DNA from: Paraburkholderia lycopersici
Lineage (GTDB): Bacteria > Pseudomonadota > Gammaproteobacteria > Burkholderiales > Burkholderiaceae
Direction of reading: 5' to 3'
Length of the DNA stretch: 64,000 nucleotides
Assembly (NCBI RefSeq): GCF_900096975.1
Contig: NZ_FMYQ01000002.1
Location: forward strand, 124,001 to 188,000
The position numbers and the translations under genes are program-made. Positions 37,101-45,863 of this stretch are shown here, one piece after another (positions within the stretch are counted from its first letter, which is position 1; each line of letters begins with the position of its first letter). The notes below the pieces were generated by a model. The model ran no database searches. It saw nothing but the letters and a program-made list of their open reading frames with translations, and was not told the origin of the DNA.

Positions 37101-37611
37101 AGAGTTCGGTCGCGCGATTTTCCAGTTCTTCTCGCACGGGCCCGAGACTGCCTACGCCTGCGGCCGATTCGAACAGCACCTGGCCGAGCTTGTCCGACGC
37201 GTCGAGAATGCTGCGGCCGCCTTCGACGAGCCGCGCGTGATCGAGGCCGAACATCTGTTCGAAGAACTCTTTGCTCGCGCCATCGAGGAATGCGGCGAGA
37301 AAGTCGTCGGGCAGTTTGCCGTCCTGCGGCGTGCGCAGTGAATTGCGGCCCCGCGCGCGGTGAAACCGCAACTCGTTCACGCCGTTTTCCAGCACGCCGC
37401 CAATGCGCAATTCAGGCGTGCCGTGCAGAAAATCGAGCGGCGTTTGCAGGCGCATGCCGAACAACAGCTCCGACACGGCGGTACGCACCGTGGACTTGCC
37501 CGCTTCGTTCGGTCCCACGATCACGTGAAAGTCATGCTCCGCACTGGCAAACGGCAAGGTCGCATCCGTGAACTTGCCGTATTTGATCAAATCGAGTTGC
37601 TTGAGACGCAC
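34141..37611 (-). CDS. SbcC/YhaN-like AAA ATPase
   Basis: A 1156-residue SMC/Rad50-like ATPase. Walker A is GPNEAGKST (33-41). A very long alanine/glutamate-rich coiled coil follows. Near the C-terminus lie an SGLSEGTRDQLF signature and an FVADDLFINFDD Walker B (about 1060-1105). It lacks the CxxC zinc hook of classical SbcC, as in YhaN-type proteins. With its partner it would form a nuclease complex acting on DNA ends or hairpins. The start is GTG at 37611, three bases after the stop of the nuclease gene, so the two are coupled. Confidence 0.85.
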   Translation of the reverse strand: MRLKQLDLIKYGKFTDATLPFASAEHDFHVIVGPNEAGKSTVRTAVSELLFGMRLQTPLDFLHGTPELRIGGVLENGVNELRFHRARGRNSLRTPQDGKLPDDFLAAFLDGASKEFFEQMFGLDHARLVEGGRSILDASDKLGQVLFESAAGVGSLGPVREELENRATELWAPRRSGSAYAQAETAFTEATAELKAAQVRTRDWVEKKEALESVEQAIARLRAEQRGLESQRSKLERVRRLAPYLEELSFKQNALAALGDVVDLPPTAYADLLKAQADIAAERKVQEARQADLAAREASRDAIEPDCAALALAAEIDVLADLRGECINHPRELLVRETEIRSHLDAAFAAAAQLGWPTEETELRAALPGALALKTVTNLLRDHGVREQALTSAREARDEQARRLAQLRDELTRLPGIEVPHALHGALDNAREFRNSAAKESALERELADAQRALEEKLEQLGQWRKPVHVLRALDVPSATRLAALQKEENACASALTAAREAAAAAQEEAGRLELQERHFTQGNKVVTTAQVQAARTRRDSAWDEVKQARVSLADGAPLVDDAIRLADELVDAQLGTSQAAATLQNLRQQLEAARANARRKLAALNEREQERENFQAAWTHTANAAQLPGMPFADMGAWLAGREAVLAAQSERDRRAGELDERRAARTAAHAALLEALRAVSSANEGDVLMTLIGAAENFELSAQKSAVQRESLQSQLRDAERAHESAQSRLAIEQEAYEKWQTQWRDALAQANLGARAATLAAAEGAVELANSIAAAFADAEAPRNRMRAIHAQLQALEADARRLAEALAPEYLASSDGIDVARQLTERLARARETAKSFAQAEADLQVARTRVADAVAAVAGAQARIEPILKLAGVNDIDAALPLAERSDARRALSNAISAARDTLVREGDGLSQEAIAAEIAEQPITEVPALLETVKQQLEAHGRALSEKLQQQVSAAQSFDAVNGQANAALAEAKRQEALSAMGEAAEQYLEAATASRLLKWATDRYRDQKQGPMLRRAGEIFSGLTLGEFARLVVDTERNPPALHARRGNGKTVEVSGLSEGTRDQLFLALRIAALELQLASKAALPFVADDLFINFDDERARAGFFALRDLSVKTQVLFLTHHDHLLPLIREVFGTQVNVVELQRAQAPA

Positions 37612-37614
37612 GAA

Positions 37615-38865
37615 TCATTCTCCCGTGGAAAGGCGCGCAAGCAGCGCGGGACCGACCTGCTCCACCAGCGTCGCGAGTTTGCCTTCGCGGGCAAGTTCGA
37701 GCAGCGGCGCGTCTTCTTTCACTTCGCTGCGTACCTTGCCGACGAAGGCGCGCAAATCGCGTTCGAGCAGCGTGAGGAATTCGGGGTCCTGCGTCGCTGC
37801 TTCGAGAATCTGCCTGAGATCGGCAAGCGCTTCGAGCTGTTCGTTTTGCGCGGCGGCCGTATCGGCGGCGGCGGTCTCGAGCTTGACCTTTTCCAGCCAG
37901 AGCCTGTCGTTGCCGATGATGCCGATCTGGTTGAGCACCTCCGCGCGCAATTGCGTGGCGCGCCCGAAAAAGAGTCCATGCGCCGGCGACTTGCCGGTCA
38001 CCGTCACGCGCACTGCGCGCGGCACATGCGGATCGACGGAAAGCAGCGCTTCGAGCGACGCCCCGATCTTGCGCGATAGATCCGCAACGCTCAGGCAGTC
38101 GCTCGCATCGACGCGCACCGACTCCCAGCGCAGCACATCGAAGTAGAGACGCTCGACCTCGGTGCGTGCGCCTTCCACCGTCACGAGCACTGCGCCACGG
38201 CGGCCGGTTTCCCGTATGTGCCGCCCCTGAAGATTGCCCGGAAACACGATAGTCGACTGTTCCGACCACTGCTGGAATTCGTGCACGTGGCCGAGCGCCC
38301 AGTAGTCGTAGCCTTTCGCGTACAACTCGGCGCGCGTACACGGCGCGTAGCTCGCGTGCGCGGCATAGCCTTCGAGCGCGGTGTGCAGCACGCCGACGTT
38401 GTAGTAACCGGAAACCGGCGGCGGGTAACCGACGGCGAGATTCTCGACTACGGCCTTGTCCTTGAAGCTCTGTCCGTGCAACGCCACCTTGAGGTGGTCC
38501 AGCCTGTGCGTTTCGGGCTTGCGATGGCTGAATACCACCACGTTATCCGGCAACGTGAGCTTCTTCGTCATTTCGCTTTCCGCGTCGTGGTTGCCCCACA
38601 GCGCAAAGACCCGAATTCCTGCCTTGCGCAAACGCCCCATCTGCTGACCGAAGAAAATGCCGGTGTTGTGATCCTTCCAGTCGCCATCGTAAAGGTCGCC
38701 GGCAATGACGACGAACGCCACGTCTTCTTCGATCGCGCGATCGACGAGCAGACGCAACGCGTCGCGCGTGGCATTGCGCAACTGCACGGCAGGCGCGTCG
38801 GGATAGGCGCTCAGGCCATGTAACGGGCTGTCGAGGTGAATGTCTGCCGCGTGGATGAACTTCAC
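37615..38865 (-). CDS. SbcD/YhaO-like DNA exonuclease (metallophosphoesterase)
   Basis: A 416-residue calcineurin-like phosphoesterase of the Mre11/SbcD/YhaO family. Metal-binding motifs are FIHAADIHLDS (3-13), GDLYD (56-60), GNHD (91-94) and, further on, GHVHEF. It supplies the nuclease of the complex with the downstream ATPase. The GTG at 38865 is chosen because AAAGGA lies 7 bases upstream and the protein then begins with the usual MKFIHAAD; a longer in-frame extension has no similarity. Confidence 0.87.
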   Translation of the reverse strand: MKFIHAADIHLDSPLHGLSAYPDAPAVQLRNATRDALRLLVDRAIEEDVAFVVIAGDLYDGDWKDHNTGIFFGQQMGRLRKAGIRVFALWGNHDAESEMTKKLTLPDNVVVFSHRKPETHRLDHLKVALHGQSFKDKAVVENLAVGYPPPVSGYYNVGVLHTALEGYAAHASYAPCTRAELYAKGYDYWALGHVHEFQQWSEQSTIVFPGNLQGRHIRETGRRGAVLVTVEGARTEVERLYFDVLRWESVRVDASDCLSVADLSRKIGASLEALLSVDPHVPRAVRVTVTGKSPAHGLFFGRATQLRAEVLNQIGIIGNDRLWLEKVKLETAAADTAAAQNEQLEALADLRQILEAATQDPEFLTLLERDLRAFVGKVRSEVKEDAPLLELAREGKLATLVEQVGPALLARLSTGE

Positions 38866-39244
38866 GACGTGTCCTTTCTTGTATGGCCAGGCGCTCGGGA
38901 GATAGGGCGATAGGGCGATTACCGCATCGCGCAACGCGCCTGCCGGTTGGGGGCCCAATAGTGCGGAACAACAATGCGGCTCAATTTTAATCGACGCACA
39001 TCGATTCGATGAGATGGGCACGGAAGGCGCAATGCCTTCGCTGCCGGGCACGACGCGAGGCACGGAGCGCCAGCCTGCTTTGACACGGTCGCCTGGCACG
39101 CTGTGGAATTAATTTATCGGCTATTGCTATTGATATCCGCCGCAGGATTCTCGGGCGCGGCAACGCGCCCTCAACTCGCAATACGCCCCCTTTCGCGCAT
39201 CACGCAAGAGACGGCACATTGCCCCCGGAAGCGACAAGCATTGG
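38866..39244. other. Intergenic stretch without a supported gene
   Basis: About 380 bp between the nuclease operon and a decayed LysR gene. It must carry the promoter of the sbcD/sbcC-like pair. No convincing coding or structural signal was seen. Confidence 0.4.
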
Positions 39245-40209
39245 ATGGACAAACCGGGCAGCATGAGAATGTTCGTGAGCGTTGCGCAAGCGGGGGGATT
39301 TGCCACGACCGCCACGCGTGCATCGCTGAGCACCGCCGCTGGATCGCGCGCGATCATGGAGCCCGAAGCCAATTTGCAGACGCGGCTGTTCAATCGCACC
39401 ACGCGCCAGATTTCGTTGACCGACGCAGGCCGGCGCTATCTCGCCCATTGCGAGCCCATTCTCAACCAGGTCGAACTGGCCGACGCCGGGACAATGGGCG
39501 CGAGCGCGCAGCCCGCAGGGAGGCTGCGCATTCACGCCACAGCTAGCTTTGGCCAGCATTACCTCACGCCGCTGCTCGCGCAATACACGGCGCAATTCGA
39601 CGACGTCTGCGTCGACCTCGTACTCTCGCAGCGTACGCCCGACCTGCTCGAAGAAAAGCTCGACGTGGCGATCGTCTGCGTGCAGAACCTGAAGGATTCG
39701 TCGCTCGTTTCGCAGCGCGTCGGATTCACGCGCTCTGTGCTGTGCGCGTCGCCAGGCTATCTGATGCGGCACGGCACCCCGCGCGCACTCGCGGATCTCG
39801 AGCACCACACCTGCCTCCAGTTCAATCTGCAAGACATGTCCGCGGCACAATGGCTGTTCGATGACACCGCTTCGGAATCGTTTCGGACAACGAAGGCTGC
39901 GCCGCTTACGGTCAACATGGCGGAGGCGCTTGCGCAGGCCGCCCGGACGGGCATGGTTATCGGCTTGCTGCCGGTATCGACCGCGTTGCAAGGCATTCCG
40001 AAGACAGCCTGGTTCACGTCCTCCCCGACGGGCACACGGTACCGCACAATATTTGCGCGCTCTACGCCTCGCTTCAGTATCTGGACGCGAAAATCAAAGC
40101 GCTCTTCGCATTCCTGCGTGAGGCGGTGCCGCAGAAAATCGCCGAACACGAGTCGGCGCTCGACGCGACGCGTGCGCGGCGCGATTGTGCAATGACTTGT
40201 GTCGAGTGA
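39245..40209 (+). pseudogene. LysR-family regulator, frameshifted
   Basis: The frame from 39245 begins as a LysR protein, but the recognition helix is altered (SRAIMEPEANLQTRLFNRTTR against the usual SRAI-x-RLE-x-LGTRL). After GIPKT (near 40000) the frame turns into arginine/serine-rich nonsense. The expected C-terminal sense (VLPDGHTVPHNICALYASL and on) continues in another frame to a stop at 40207-40209. One frameshift near 40000 explains this. Confidence 0.7.
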
Positions 40210-40249
40210 GAGCGCGAGTTGCACTCCACCAGCCCTTCTCCGCCTTCCG

Positions 40250-40890
40250 ATCTGTTGACGCGCACAAAAAGCGCTGCCGCTCCGCACACGGCGCCTGCGA
40301 CGAAGCGCGCGGACGGCCAGCACAAGGCGCCTCGGTGGGTCCCGAAAAGCTGTTGCGCAACGCGCGCAAAATGTTCGCGAAGCGCGGCTATGACGCCACG
40401 AGCGTGCGCGAGATCGCTCGATAGTCCGGCGTCGATGCGGCGCTGCTCGCGCATCATTTCGGCTCCAAGGAGACGCTATGGGAAGCGGTGGTTGAGCAGA
40501 TCACGGAACGCATTGCGCCAATGATCGAGGCGACGGCGGCATCACGTAGGTCACCCCTCGGGGCGCGTGATCGCGTGGAACACGCGCTCGAAATCGACAT
40601 CGACAGCGTATTCGACGAGCCGGGCGTCGGTCTTTTCTTCGCGACGGCGGCAACGGAGGAAGGCGCACGCTCGAATCTGCTCGTCGAGCGGATGGTCCGG
40701 CCGTATCACAAACGTGCAGGTTCCGCTTCTCGCCAATACCGACCGGCGCAACGCACTTGAGGTGGTCGACGCGAACGTGCTGTTCTTCATGCCGCTTAAC
40801 AGGATCAGCGAGATTCGTTGCGTACAAACATCTCACGCAGGTGTTCCCTGCGCTGCTGGAGCATAAGGCCGGGTACACACGTGCGTGCAG
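40250..40890 (+). pseudogene. TetR-family regulator, nonsense mutation and frameshift
   Basis: Sense for a TetR N-terminal domain runs EKLLRNARKMFAKRGYDATS, then VREIAR, and hits an in-frame TAG at 40422-40424. After the stop the same frame continues SGVDAALLAHHFGSKETLWE, the rest of the DNA-binding domain. A second frame change near 40700 is needed to follow the ligand-binding domain (LANTDRRNALEVVDANVLFF). The gene is inactive as sequenced unless the stop is a sequencing error. Confidence 0.72.
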
Positions 40891-41970
40891 TACTGGCGAA
40901 GGCGCTGAACACGTTGGGGTGATGCGAGCGACGCTCCGATTTCATGGCTCGCGCTGGAGTTCGCGTCCGGAAAACAAAAACTACAAAATACGTATCGAAA
41001 TATACGGATGATATTGGTTGAGGTGCTTTAGCTCGTTGAGGATAGTTCGAGGAGCACTTCGGGGTCGGAGACGGGATAGGTCCGTGAAACAACTACTAGA
41101 ATTGAGTTTGCTTTCGGCTTCAAGGCACTGTTGGATAAGGCTTTCGTGAGTTTCTCCAAGGTGAGAGAAATGTTTCACGGACAGTCGAGAGTATTCTTAG
41201 AGCCGATTTGGGTATGCACGGTAATTTTTTCGATTGCGCAGCCCTTTTACCGGTATGGGAATCGAGCGTTAGGACGAGCACCAACATTCTGTTAGTTGCA
41301 TTCATACCGATTGCCGCAGATTGATTAAAACACTAAAGCCATGCGCGACGGTCATCGGCAAGCAGGCGGCTAAGCCAGGCCGGTCCGTATAAGAACTGCC
41401 GCTGCCTCCTACTCTTCGCAGCCCAAGGGGCAACTCTGATTCCGGACGGTTCATCAATCGTCTTCCAGAAGACTACGTCTTTCGCATATGACATAGCATC
41501 AGGCAGCCACGGCCAGCACGCGCTGCACTTGCAATGACGTTCGGACGATGCGGGAGGCAACACGCCAATGACGCTGGCGGAGATACGAGGGGTTTGTACG
41601 GAGGCGAGTGTGGGCCGCATATCCAATCGGACTTCGGCACTGCGGAACAGCACGCGAGGTTTAACGGTAAATCGCATGAACGCAGACACTGCCGCATATG
41701 ACTGGCAGCGCGGAAGACTGCATGACGCGCAGCCATATTTATGCTCCCGGTGGCGTGGGAAATCAAACTCCGCGCTGGTGGCCCTGGATCAGACGAGGCT
41801 CGATCGCCGGACCCCGGCTCGGGATCGAGCGCACCCATTGCTGCGGCGGTAGTCCCGGGAATCCGAAGGTCAACAACTTTTCTCGGGTAACCCAAAATGG
41901 GCGAGCGAACCAGCAAGTTCGTCGAGAAGCGATACGTTCAACGTGAGTTAGTGATAGCGGAGAGTTCGAC
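40891..41970. other. Gene-poor, relatively AT-rich segment beside the partition locus
   Basis: About 1.1 kb without a recognisable gene. The 40970-41330 part is visibly richer in A and T than its surroundings. Open frames of up to 118 codons exist at 41333-41689 (minus) and 41568-41852 (plus), but they overlap each other, lack ribosome sites and resemble nothing I know. It probably marks old insertion or decay next to the replication locus. Confidence 0.4.
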
Positions 41971-41997
41971 GTTGGTGTGTCGACTCGACACACCAAC
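41971..41997. repeat. Centromere-like palindrome 1 (candidate parS)
   Basis: A perfect palindrome with 13-bp arms GTTGGTGTGTCGA and TCGACACACCAAC around a single C. Its 19-bp core GTGTGTCGA-N-TCGACACAC (41975-41993) recurs twice more before parB's 3' end. The ParB-family protein encoded next to it is the expected ligand. Confidence 0.7.
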
Positions 41998-42178
41998 TAG
42001 CGATATGAAACAGGACTCAGAGTTCTCCAAGCCGCCCCACTCCAATCTTCGTACCCGTTGCTAGTAGAACCCGCTTACCAAAATCAAGCGCGCTCGGCAA
42101 AGGACTACGTAGTCTTCGAACCAGCGGTCGTGGCTAAACGGACTTCGCCTGTGCCGCGACTAGCGGTAGCTGGCTATC

Positions 42179-42197
42179 GTGTGTCGAATCGACACAC
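42179..42197. repeat. Centromere-like palindrome 2 (candidate parS)
   Basis: The 19-bp core GTGTGTCGA-A-TCGACACAC with perfect 9-bp arms and no further extension. It lies 204 bp from copy 1 and 53 bp from copy 3, measured start to start of the cores. Confidence 0.7.
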
Positions 42198-42229
42198 AGA
42201 CAACTTCGCGCAATCGCATCCGCAGCACC

Positions 42230-42252
42230 CGGTGTGTCGACTCGACACACCG
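42230..42252. repeat. Centromere-like palindrome 3 (candidate parS)
   Basis: Core GTGTGTCGA-C-TCGACACAC (42232-42250), extended to 11-bp arms by CG/CG flanks. It is the copy nearest to parB, about 75 bp beyond its stop codon. Confidence 0.7.
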
Positions 42253-42278
42253 CAAAGGCACGACACATAGAAAGAAAA

Positions 42279-42296
42279 AGCCCGCCGAAGCGGGCT
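42279..42296 (-). terminator. parAB terminator
   Basis: AGCCCGC-CGAA-GCGGGCT hairpin followed on the minus strand by a T-rich run (TTTTTCTTTC). It ends the parA-parB transcript 30 bp beyond parB. Confidence 0.85.
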
Positions 42297-42326
42297 CTCC
42301 TCCCAGTCCAACACCTCACGACAGCC

Positions 42327-43322
42327 TCAACCGGGCTTCACGTTGAACAGTTGACTTATCAGTTCCCGAATCTGCGTCTCCTGGGCATCCGATAGCACGC
42401 CTGTCTTGAGCTTGACGGTGAAACTGTGGGTATCTTTCGTGATACTCCCGGCGTGACTCTTGCCCGAAAAGATTTTCTCAATACTGCGCTCCGAAACGCT
42501 CTCGGTCGATTCGCCCCGGCTCGCTTGCGCTCCGATTGCCGCTGCCAGTTTCCCCTGATCCAGCGTTCGGTCCACAACAGCCGGCCACAATTCGCGCGCC
42601 GCCGAAAGACCCGTCGAACCGTACTTTTTGATCGCGGAGACCACTTCGTCGGCCGCAGAGCCGCCGAGCAACCGCGGATTCAGATCGAGGTCTCTCCGGA
42701 TGAAATCGGGAAGATTTTCGAAGGCCAGAAAGCGGTACAGACCTTTGCGCGACATACCGAGCGCCTCCGCCATGCGCTTGCGCGTAGGAAACTCGCGCTC
42801 GGCACGACGCAGCGACTGTCCAATCTCGTAATCGGTCAGGTCTTCGCGGCCGACGTTTTCCACCAACGCCAGGACCGCCATGTCTTGATCAGAGCATTCA
42901 ATGACGGACGCGCGAATTTCCTTGGCCTGAATCAGAGCGTGCGCGCGTAGACGTCGTTCACCCGCGATCAGCTGATAGCCGTTCTCCGCCCGCCGAACGA
43001 CGATCGGTTCGACAAGTCCGACCTCCCGGATCGATTCAGCCAGAGAGGCAAGACCCTCGTCACTGAAAATCTTGCGCGGTTGCCACGGGTTGGGCTGAAT
43101 CGCGCTTACTGGCAACATGAGTTTGTCGCTCGTATTCTCCAGTTCTTGAATGCGCTGTTGCGCAACCGCCAACGCACCCAGCATTCCCGGTCCGGTCTTG
43201 AACGCACTGCTGCGGCGCGGTTCGGCCGGAGCGACGGCAGCAGGCCGCTCGGGTGCCGGCCGCTCGGACGAGGAGCCTAGCTCGGCAGTCTTCGCCGCCA
43301 TTTTGTCGCGGAATGAACTCAC
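42327..43322 (-). CDS. parB: ParB-family centromere-binding partition protein
   Basis: A 331-residue ParB. The N-terminal ParB/Srx (CTP-binding) domain has IQPNPWQPRKIF, the GERRLRA box (121-127) and an ENVGREDLTDYEIG patch. The helix-turn-helix follows (RKRMAEALGMSRKGLYRFLAF, about 181-201), then a C-terminal dimer domain. It loads on parS and recruits ParA to segregate the replicon. GTG 43322 is chosen over ATGs at 43337 and 43364 because it overlaps the parA stop (GTGA) and has GGAGGG seven bases upstream. Three palindromes beyond its 3' end are its probable sites. Confidence 0.9.
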   Translation of the reverse strand: MSSFRDKMAAKTAELGSSSERPAPERPAAVAPAEPRRSSAFKTGPGMLGALAVAQQRIQELENTSDKLMLPVSAIQPNPWQPRKIFSDEGLASLAESIREVGLVEPIVVRRAENGYQLIAGERRLRAHALIQAKEIRASVIECSDQDMAVLALVENVGREDLTDYEIGQSLRRAEREFPTRKRMAEALGMSRKGLYRFLAFENLPDFIRRDLDLNPRLLGGSAADEVVSAIKKYGSTGLSAARELWPAVVDRTLDQGKLAAAIGAQASRGESTESVSERSIEKIFSGKSHAGSITKDTHSFTVKLKTGVLSDAQETQIRELISQLFNVKPG

Positions 43323-44527
43323 TTGCCGGCCCTCCATTGCTCCACGTAGAGATCGTCGATCCATCGCACATAGTCGGTCAGCGGCTGCCGTACGCGCGCG
43401 ACCGTCTTGTCGGCGAGATCGCCTTTGCTGATATCGAATACGGTCGCCATCGCCAGCGCGCCGTTACTCATTGCGGAACTCGCCGGCACTTCGAGAGCAT
43501 TCACCCAGTCCTTGTAGGTCCGCTGAACCCAGGAGCGAACAACAGGCGCTGACGACGTCTTCCCGTAGTCCACCTTCGACAGCAAAACGGATACGAAGTC
43601 GTAGGTCTTTTCGTCACCGCGTTCCATGATCGTGTGCGCGAGATCCGAGAAGAGGCTCCAAAACGAAACCGAACTGATGAAATCCAGGCTCTCGGGCACA
43701 AGCGGCATGACCATCGCGTCGGCGGCCATGAGGGCGTTGATGGTGAGATAAGAAAGCGAAGGGGCCGTGTCGAGGATGATGTAATCGTATTGCTTACGCA
43801 ACGTCTCTACACCCTGGCGCAGCAGATCCCAGAACTTGAATCCCGGGTTTTTTATTACAGTGCCCGGAATATGGAACTCCGCAGAGAACAGCGTGGGGTG
43901 CGCCGGAATGACATCGAGCCCGTCCCAGTACGTTTCCTGCACAAAATTCAGCAGACCGCCTTCCATATGAGGGTCATAGATGAACGGCAAGACCGTGCTG
44001 TCCTCGGTCACTTCCTTTTCGGCATACAGCCCGCAGAGCTCCGTCAATGACGCCTGCGGATCGAGGTCGATAAGCAGGACCTTGCGACCACGCAAAGTCA
44101 GGCCCTGTGCGAGACACATCGTCGTGGTCGTTTTCGTCGAACCACCCTTGAAATTCGCGACAAGAATGACCTTGCCGTCCGCGTCGCGCACGCCCGTGTG
44201 GAGGGGCGTCTGATAGATATCGGAAACCTGCTGGACCCACGTTCTCGCTTCCGGCAGCGTGAAAACACGGCTTCGCCCGGATCCCTGTGCCACGCCTTGC
44301 GGCAAACCTTCGCGGGTGGCGAGCAGGTTGTTCAATTTGATGCGGTCAATGCCGCAAAGCTCTGCGACCTGCGCAGACGTAAATGTGGGCGCCATCTTTC
44401 GCGGCCGCGGCGCCAGCATCATTTCCCGAAGCTCTTCGGACAAACGGCCAGCCTCTTCGGCAAATTGAGTGATCGCGGAAAGATCCACACGTCGATCGAT
44501 CGACGGCAATTCGATAGTTTTCGCCAT
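43319..44527 (-). CDS. parA: ParA-family partition ATPase with N-terminal DNA-binding domain
   Basis: A 402-residue deviant-Walker ATPase. An N-terminal winged-helix region (TFTSAQVAELCGIDRIKLNN, about 48-67) marks it as a large, self-regulating type Ia ParA. The ATPase domain has KGGSTKTT (127-134), the LLIDLDPQAS strand and YIILDTAPS. It positions ParB-parS complexes on the nucleoid and probably represses its own operon. The ATG at 44527 is used; a 33-residue extension crosses the operator-like repeat upstream and is rejected. The stop overlaps the parB GTG. Confidence 0.92.
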   Translation of the reverse strand: MAKTIELPSIDRRVDLSAITQFAEEAGRLSEELREMMLAPRPRKMAPTFTSAQVAELCGIDRIKLNNLLATREGLPQGVAQGSGRSRVFTLPEARTWVQQVSDIYQTPLHTGVRDADGKVILVANFKGGSTKTTTTMCLAQGLTLRGRKVLLIDLDPQASLTELCGLYAEKEVTEDSTVLPFIYDPHMEGGLLNFVQETYWDGLDVIPAHPTLFSAEFHIPGTVIKNPGFKFWDLLRQGVETLRKQYDYIILDTAPSLSYLTINALMAADAMVMPLVPESLDFISSVSFWSLFSDLAHTIMERGDEKTYDFVSVLLSKVDYGKTSSAPVVRSWVQRTYKDWVNALEVPASSAMSNGALAMATVFDISKGDLADKTVARVRQPLTDYVRWIDDLYVEQWRAGK

Positions 44528-44531
44528 TAAT

Positions 44532-44561
44532 ACGCTTTTTATCAGAATTTGGATAAAGCGT
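44532..44561 (-). promoter_or_regulatory. Inverted repeat upstream of parA (candidate operator)
   Basis: ACGCTTTTTATC (44532-44543) and GATAAAGCGT (44552-44561) form a dyad, with two extra T in one arm, starting 4 bp from the parA ATG. It fits an operator for the ParA winged-helix domain. Confidence 0.5.
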
Positions 44562-44847
44562 AGAGTACAGCAAAAGTGTATGAAAACCCACTCGTTGAGG
44601 ACGTTCTGCGAAAAATTGCTCGCCAAAATGGCCTATATCAGCTTCGTGGATCACTTCCTATGCCGAAATGCCAGTAAAAGCAGCAAGACCGCTGGAGCCG
44701 TTGGAGGCACATCCTGTCGGGATACTCATTTTTTTTGCACTTGCTCGTGGCCGCGCAATCCGTCGCACGCTTATACATCGAGTATTTTGTGCAGACCGCA
44801 TTATCCGGCCGTTAGTACCGACTGCGCGACGTGCGCCAGACTCGCAA

Positions 44848-45430
44848 GGTCACGGTTTTTGTGCAATCCCGGCGTGAGATATTCCTGCGAAAGCACTCGC
44901 AGTGGGTGGAGTAACGATTTTTGTGCTTCTAACCTTTCCGCCTTATCTACGAGCTCGCGCTACCAGCACAAAAACCGTTACCGTGCGCAGGTATAGAAAG
45001 CGGTATCGCCCATTCACCACGCGCATTGCACAAAAACCGTTACCTTGAGCGCCACCGACACGCCAGACCCCGCCTTTTCTCCTCCGGCACTGGAGGTGCG
45101 CTCCTCTCTATAGCATCCGAACGGCCCAGCGGCACAAATTTCGTTACCTCGTTCTGCACGGCAAAAGTCAGCGTGGCAAGCAGTGCTGCACAATAACCGT
45201 TACCTTGAAGCGTCCCACGACGTTGATGCACAAAAAACGTTGCTATTGCGGTAGCGCCGATATCTGCACATAAACCGTTGCCTCGCGCTTCGCCCACTCT
45301 GGAGAGCACTGAAAGCGACATCATGGCGCCTACCTTCAATGCAGCGGGCGCAATCGAGGCGATTTCGGGCGCCCTGCACATAAACCACTTCCTTAGACCG
45401 CTGGTTCTGCACAGAAATCGTTACCTGTGA
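44848..45430. repeat. Iteron array of the replication origin (10 copies)
   Basis: Ten degenerate copies of TGCACAAAAACCGTTACCTTG. Two are inverted (44848-44865, 44911-44926). Eight are direct: 44966, 45027, 45131, 45187, 45227, 45265, 45375 and 45408. The invariant parts are GCACA at one end and CGTTRCC at the other, with a T/A-rich middle. They lie between parA and the Rep_3-type repA and are the expected binding sites of the initiator. Confidence 0.85.
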
Positions 45431-45660
45431 CGAGCTTTATCCCGCGGCCCGTTCGTTCCGCTCGGGTAGTTCATAGCGCTGAGCCTTTAAATCCGGGGCA
45501 CTGCGATTCTTTCACTGTCTTGCGAGACACATCACAGTGAAACTCTGGTTCAGCGTATGTTCGTCGAGCGGTTTGTTTGTTTACTTTAAACATAAAAACC
45601 TACCGACCAACTAACAAGGCCGCCCATATCCTTTTGATTCAACGACTTGCCGGAAAAAAG

Positions 45661-45762
45661 CACCGTTATATGTGCTCGATGCACCGTTTTATGTGCTTCG
45701 AGGTGCCGGATTATGTGTTGCCGGTGTAGAGATATTTGTGCGACCCGGCACGTTTTATGTGC
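45661..45762 (+). repeat. Second repeat family, five helically phased copies
   Basis: A 12-bp unit with consensus CGTTTTATGTGC occurs at 45664, 45685, 45707, 45729 (degenerate) and 45751, with 21-22 bp between starts, i.e. two helical turns. It differs from the iterons but shares the TGTGC element in reverse sense. Located between the iterons and repA, it may be a second set of initiator or regulator sites. Confidence 0.65.
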
Positions 45763-45788
45763 GCAAGCCAAACCAGGGCGTTGTTTGA

Positions 45789-45807
45789 GGTAACGTTTAT
45801 TGTGTTG
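45789..45807 (-). promoter_or_regulatory. Inverted iteron at the repA promoter
   Basis: GGTAACGTTTATTGTGTTG is an iteron in reverse orientation, 57 bp before the repA ATG. Inverted iterons at this position commonly serve as the operator through which Rep dimers repress their own gene. Confidence 0.55.
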
Positions 45808-45863
45808 ACTTGTGTTTGCGGAGTGATAGAGTGCCCGCCAATGTCGACGGGGAGAACGGGTGT

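Noticed and set aside
41333..41689. A 118-codon minus-strand frame in the decay zone
   Set aside because: There is no ribosome site, and it overlaps an equally long plus-strand frame. Neither is recognisable.
43323..43364. Upstream ATG starts for parB (43337, 43364)
   Set aside because: The GTG at 43322 overlaps the parA stop and has GGAGGG at ideal spacing. The ATGs lack this and would overlap parA further.
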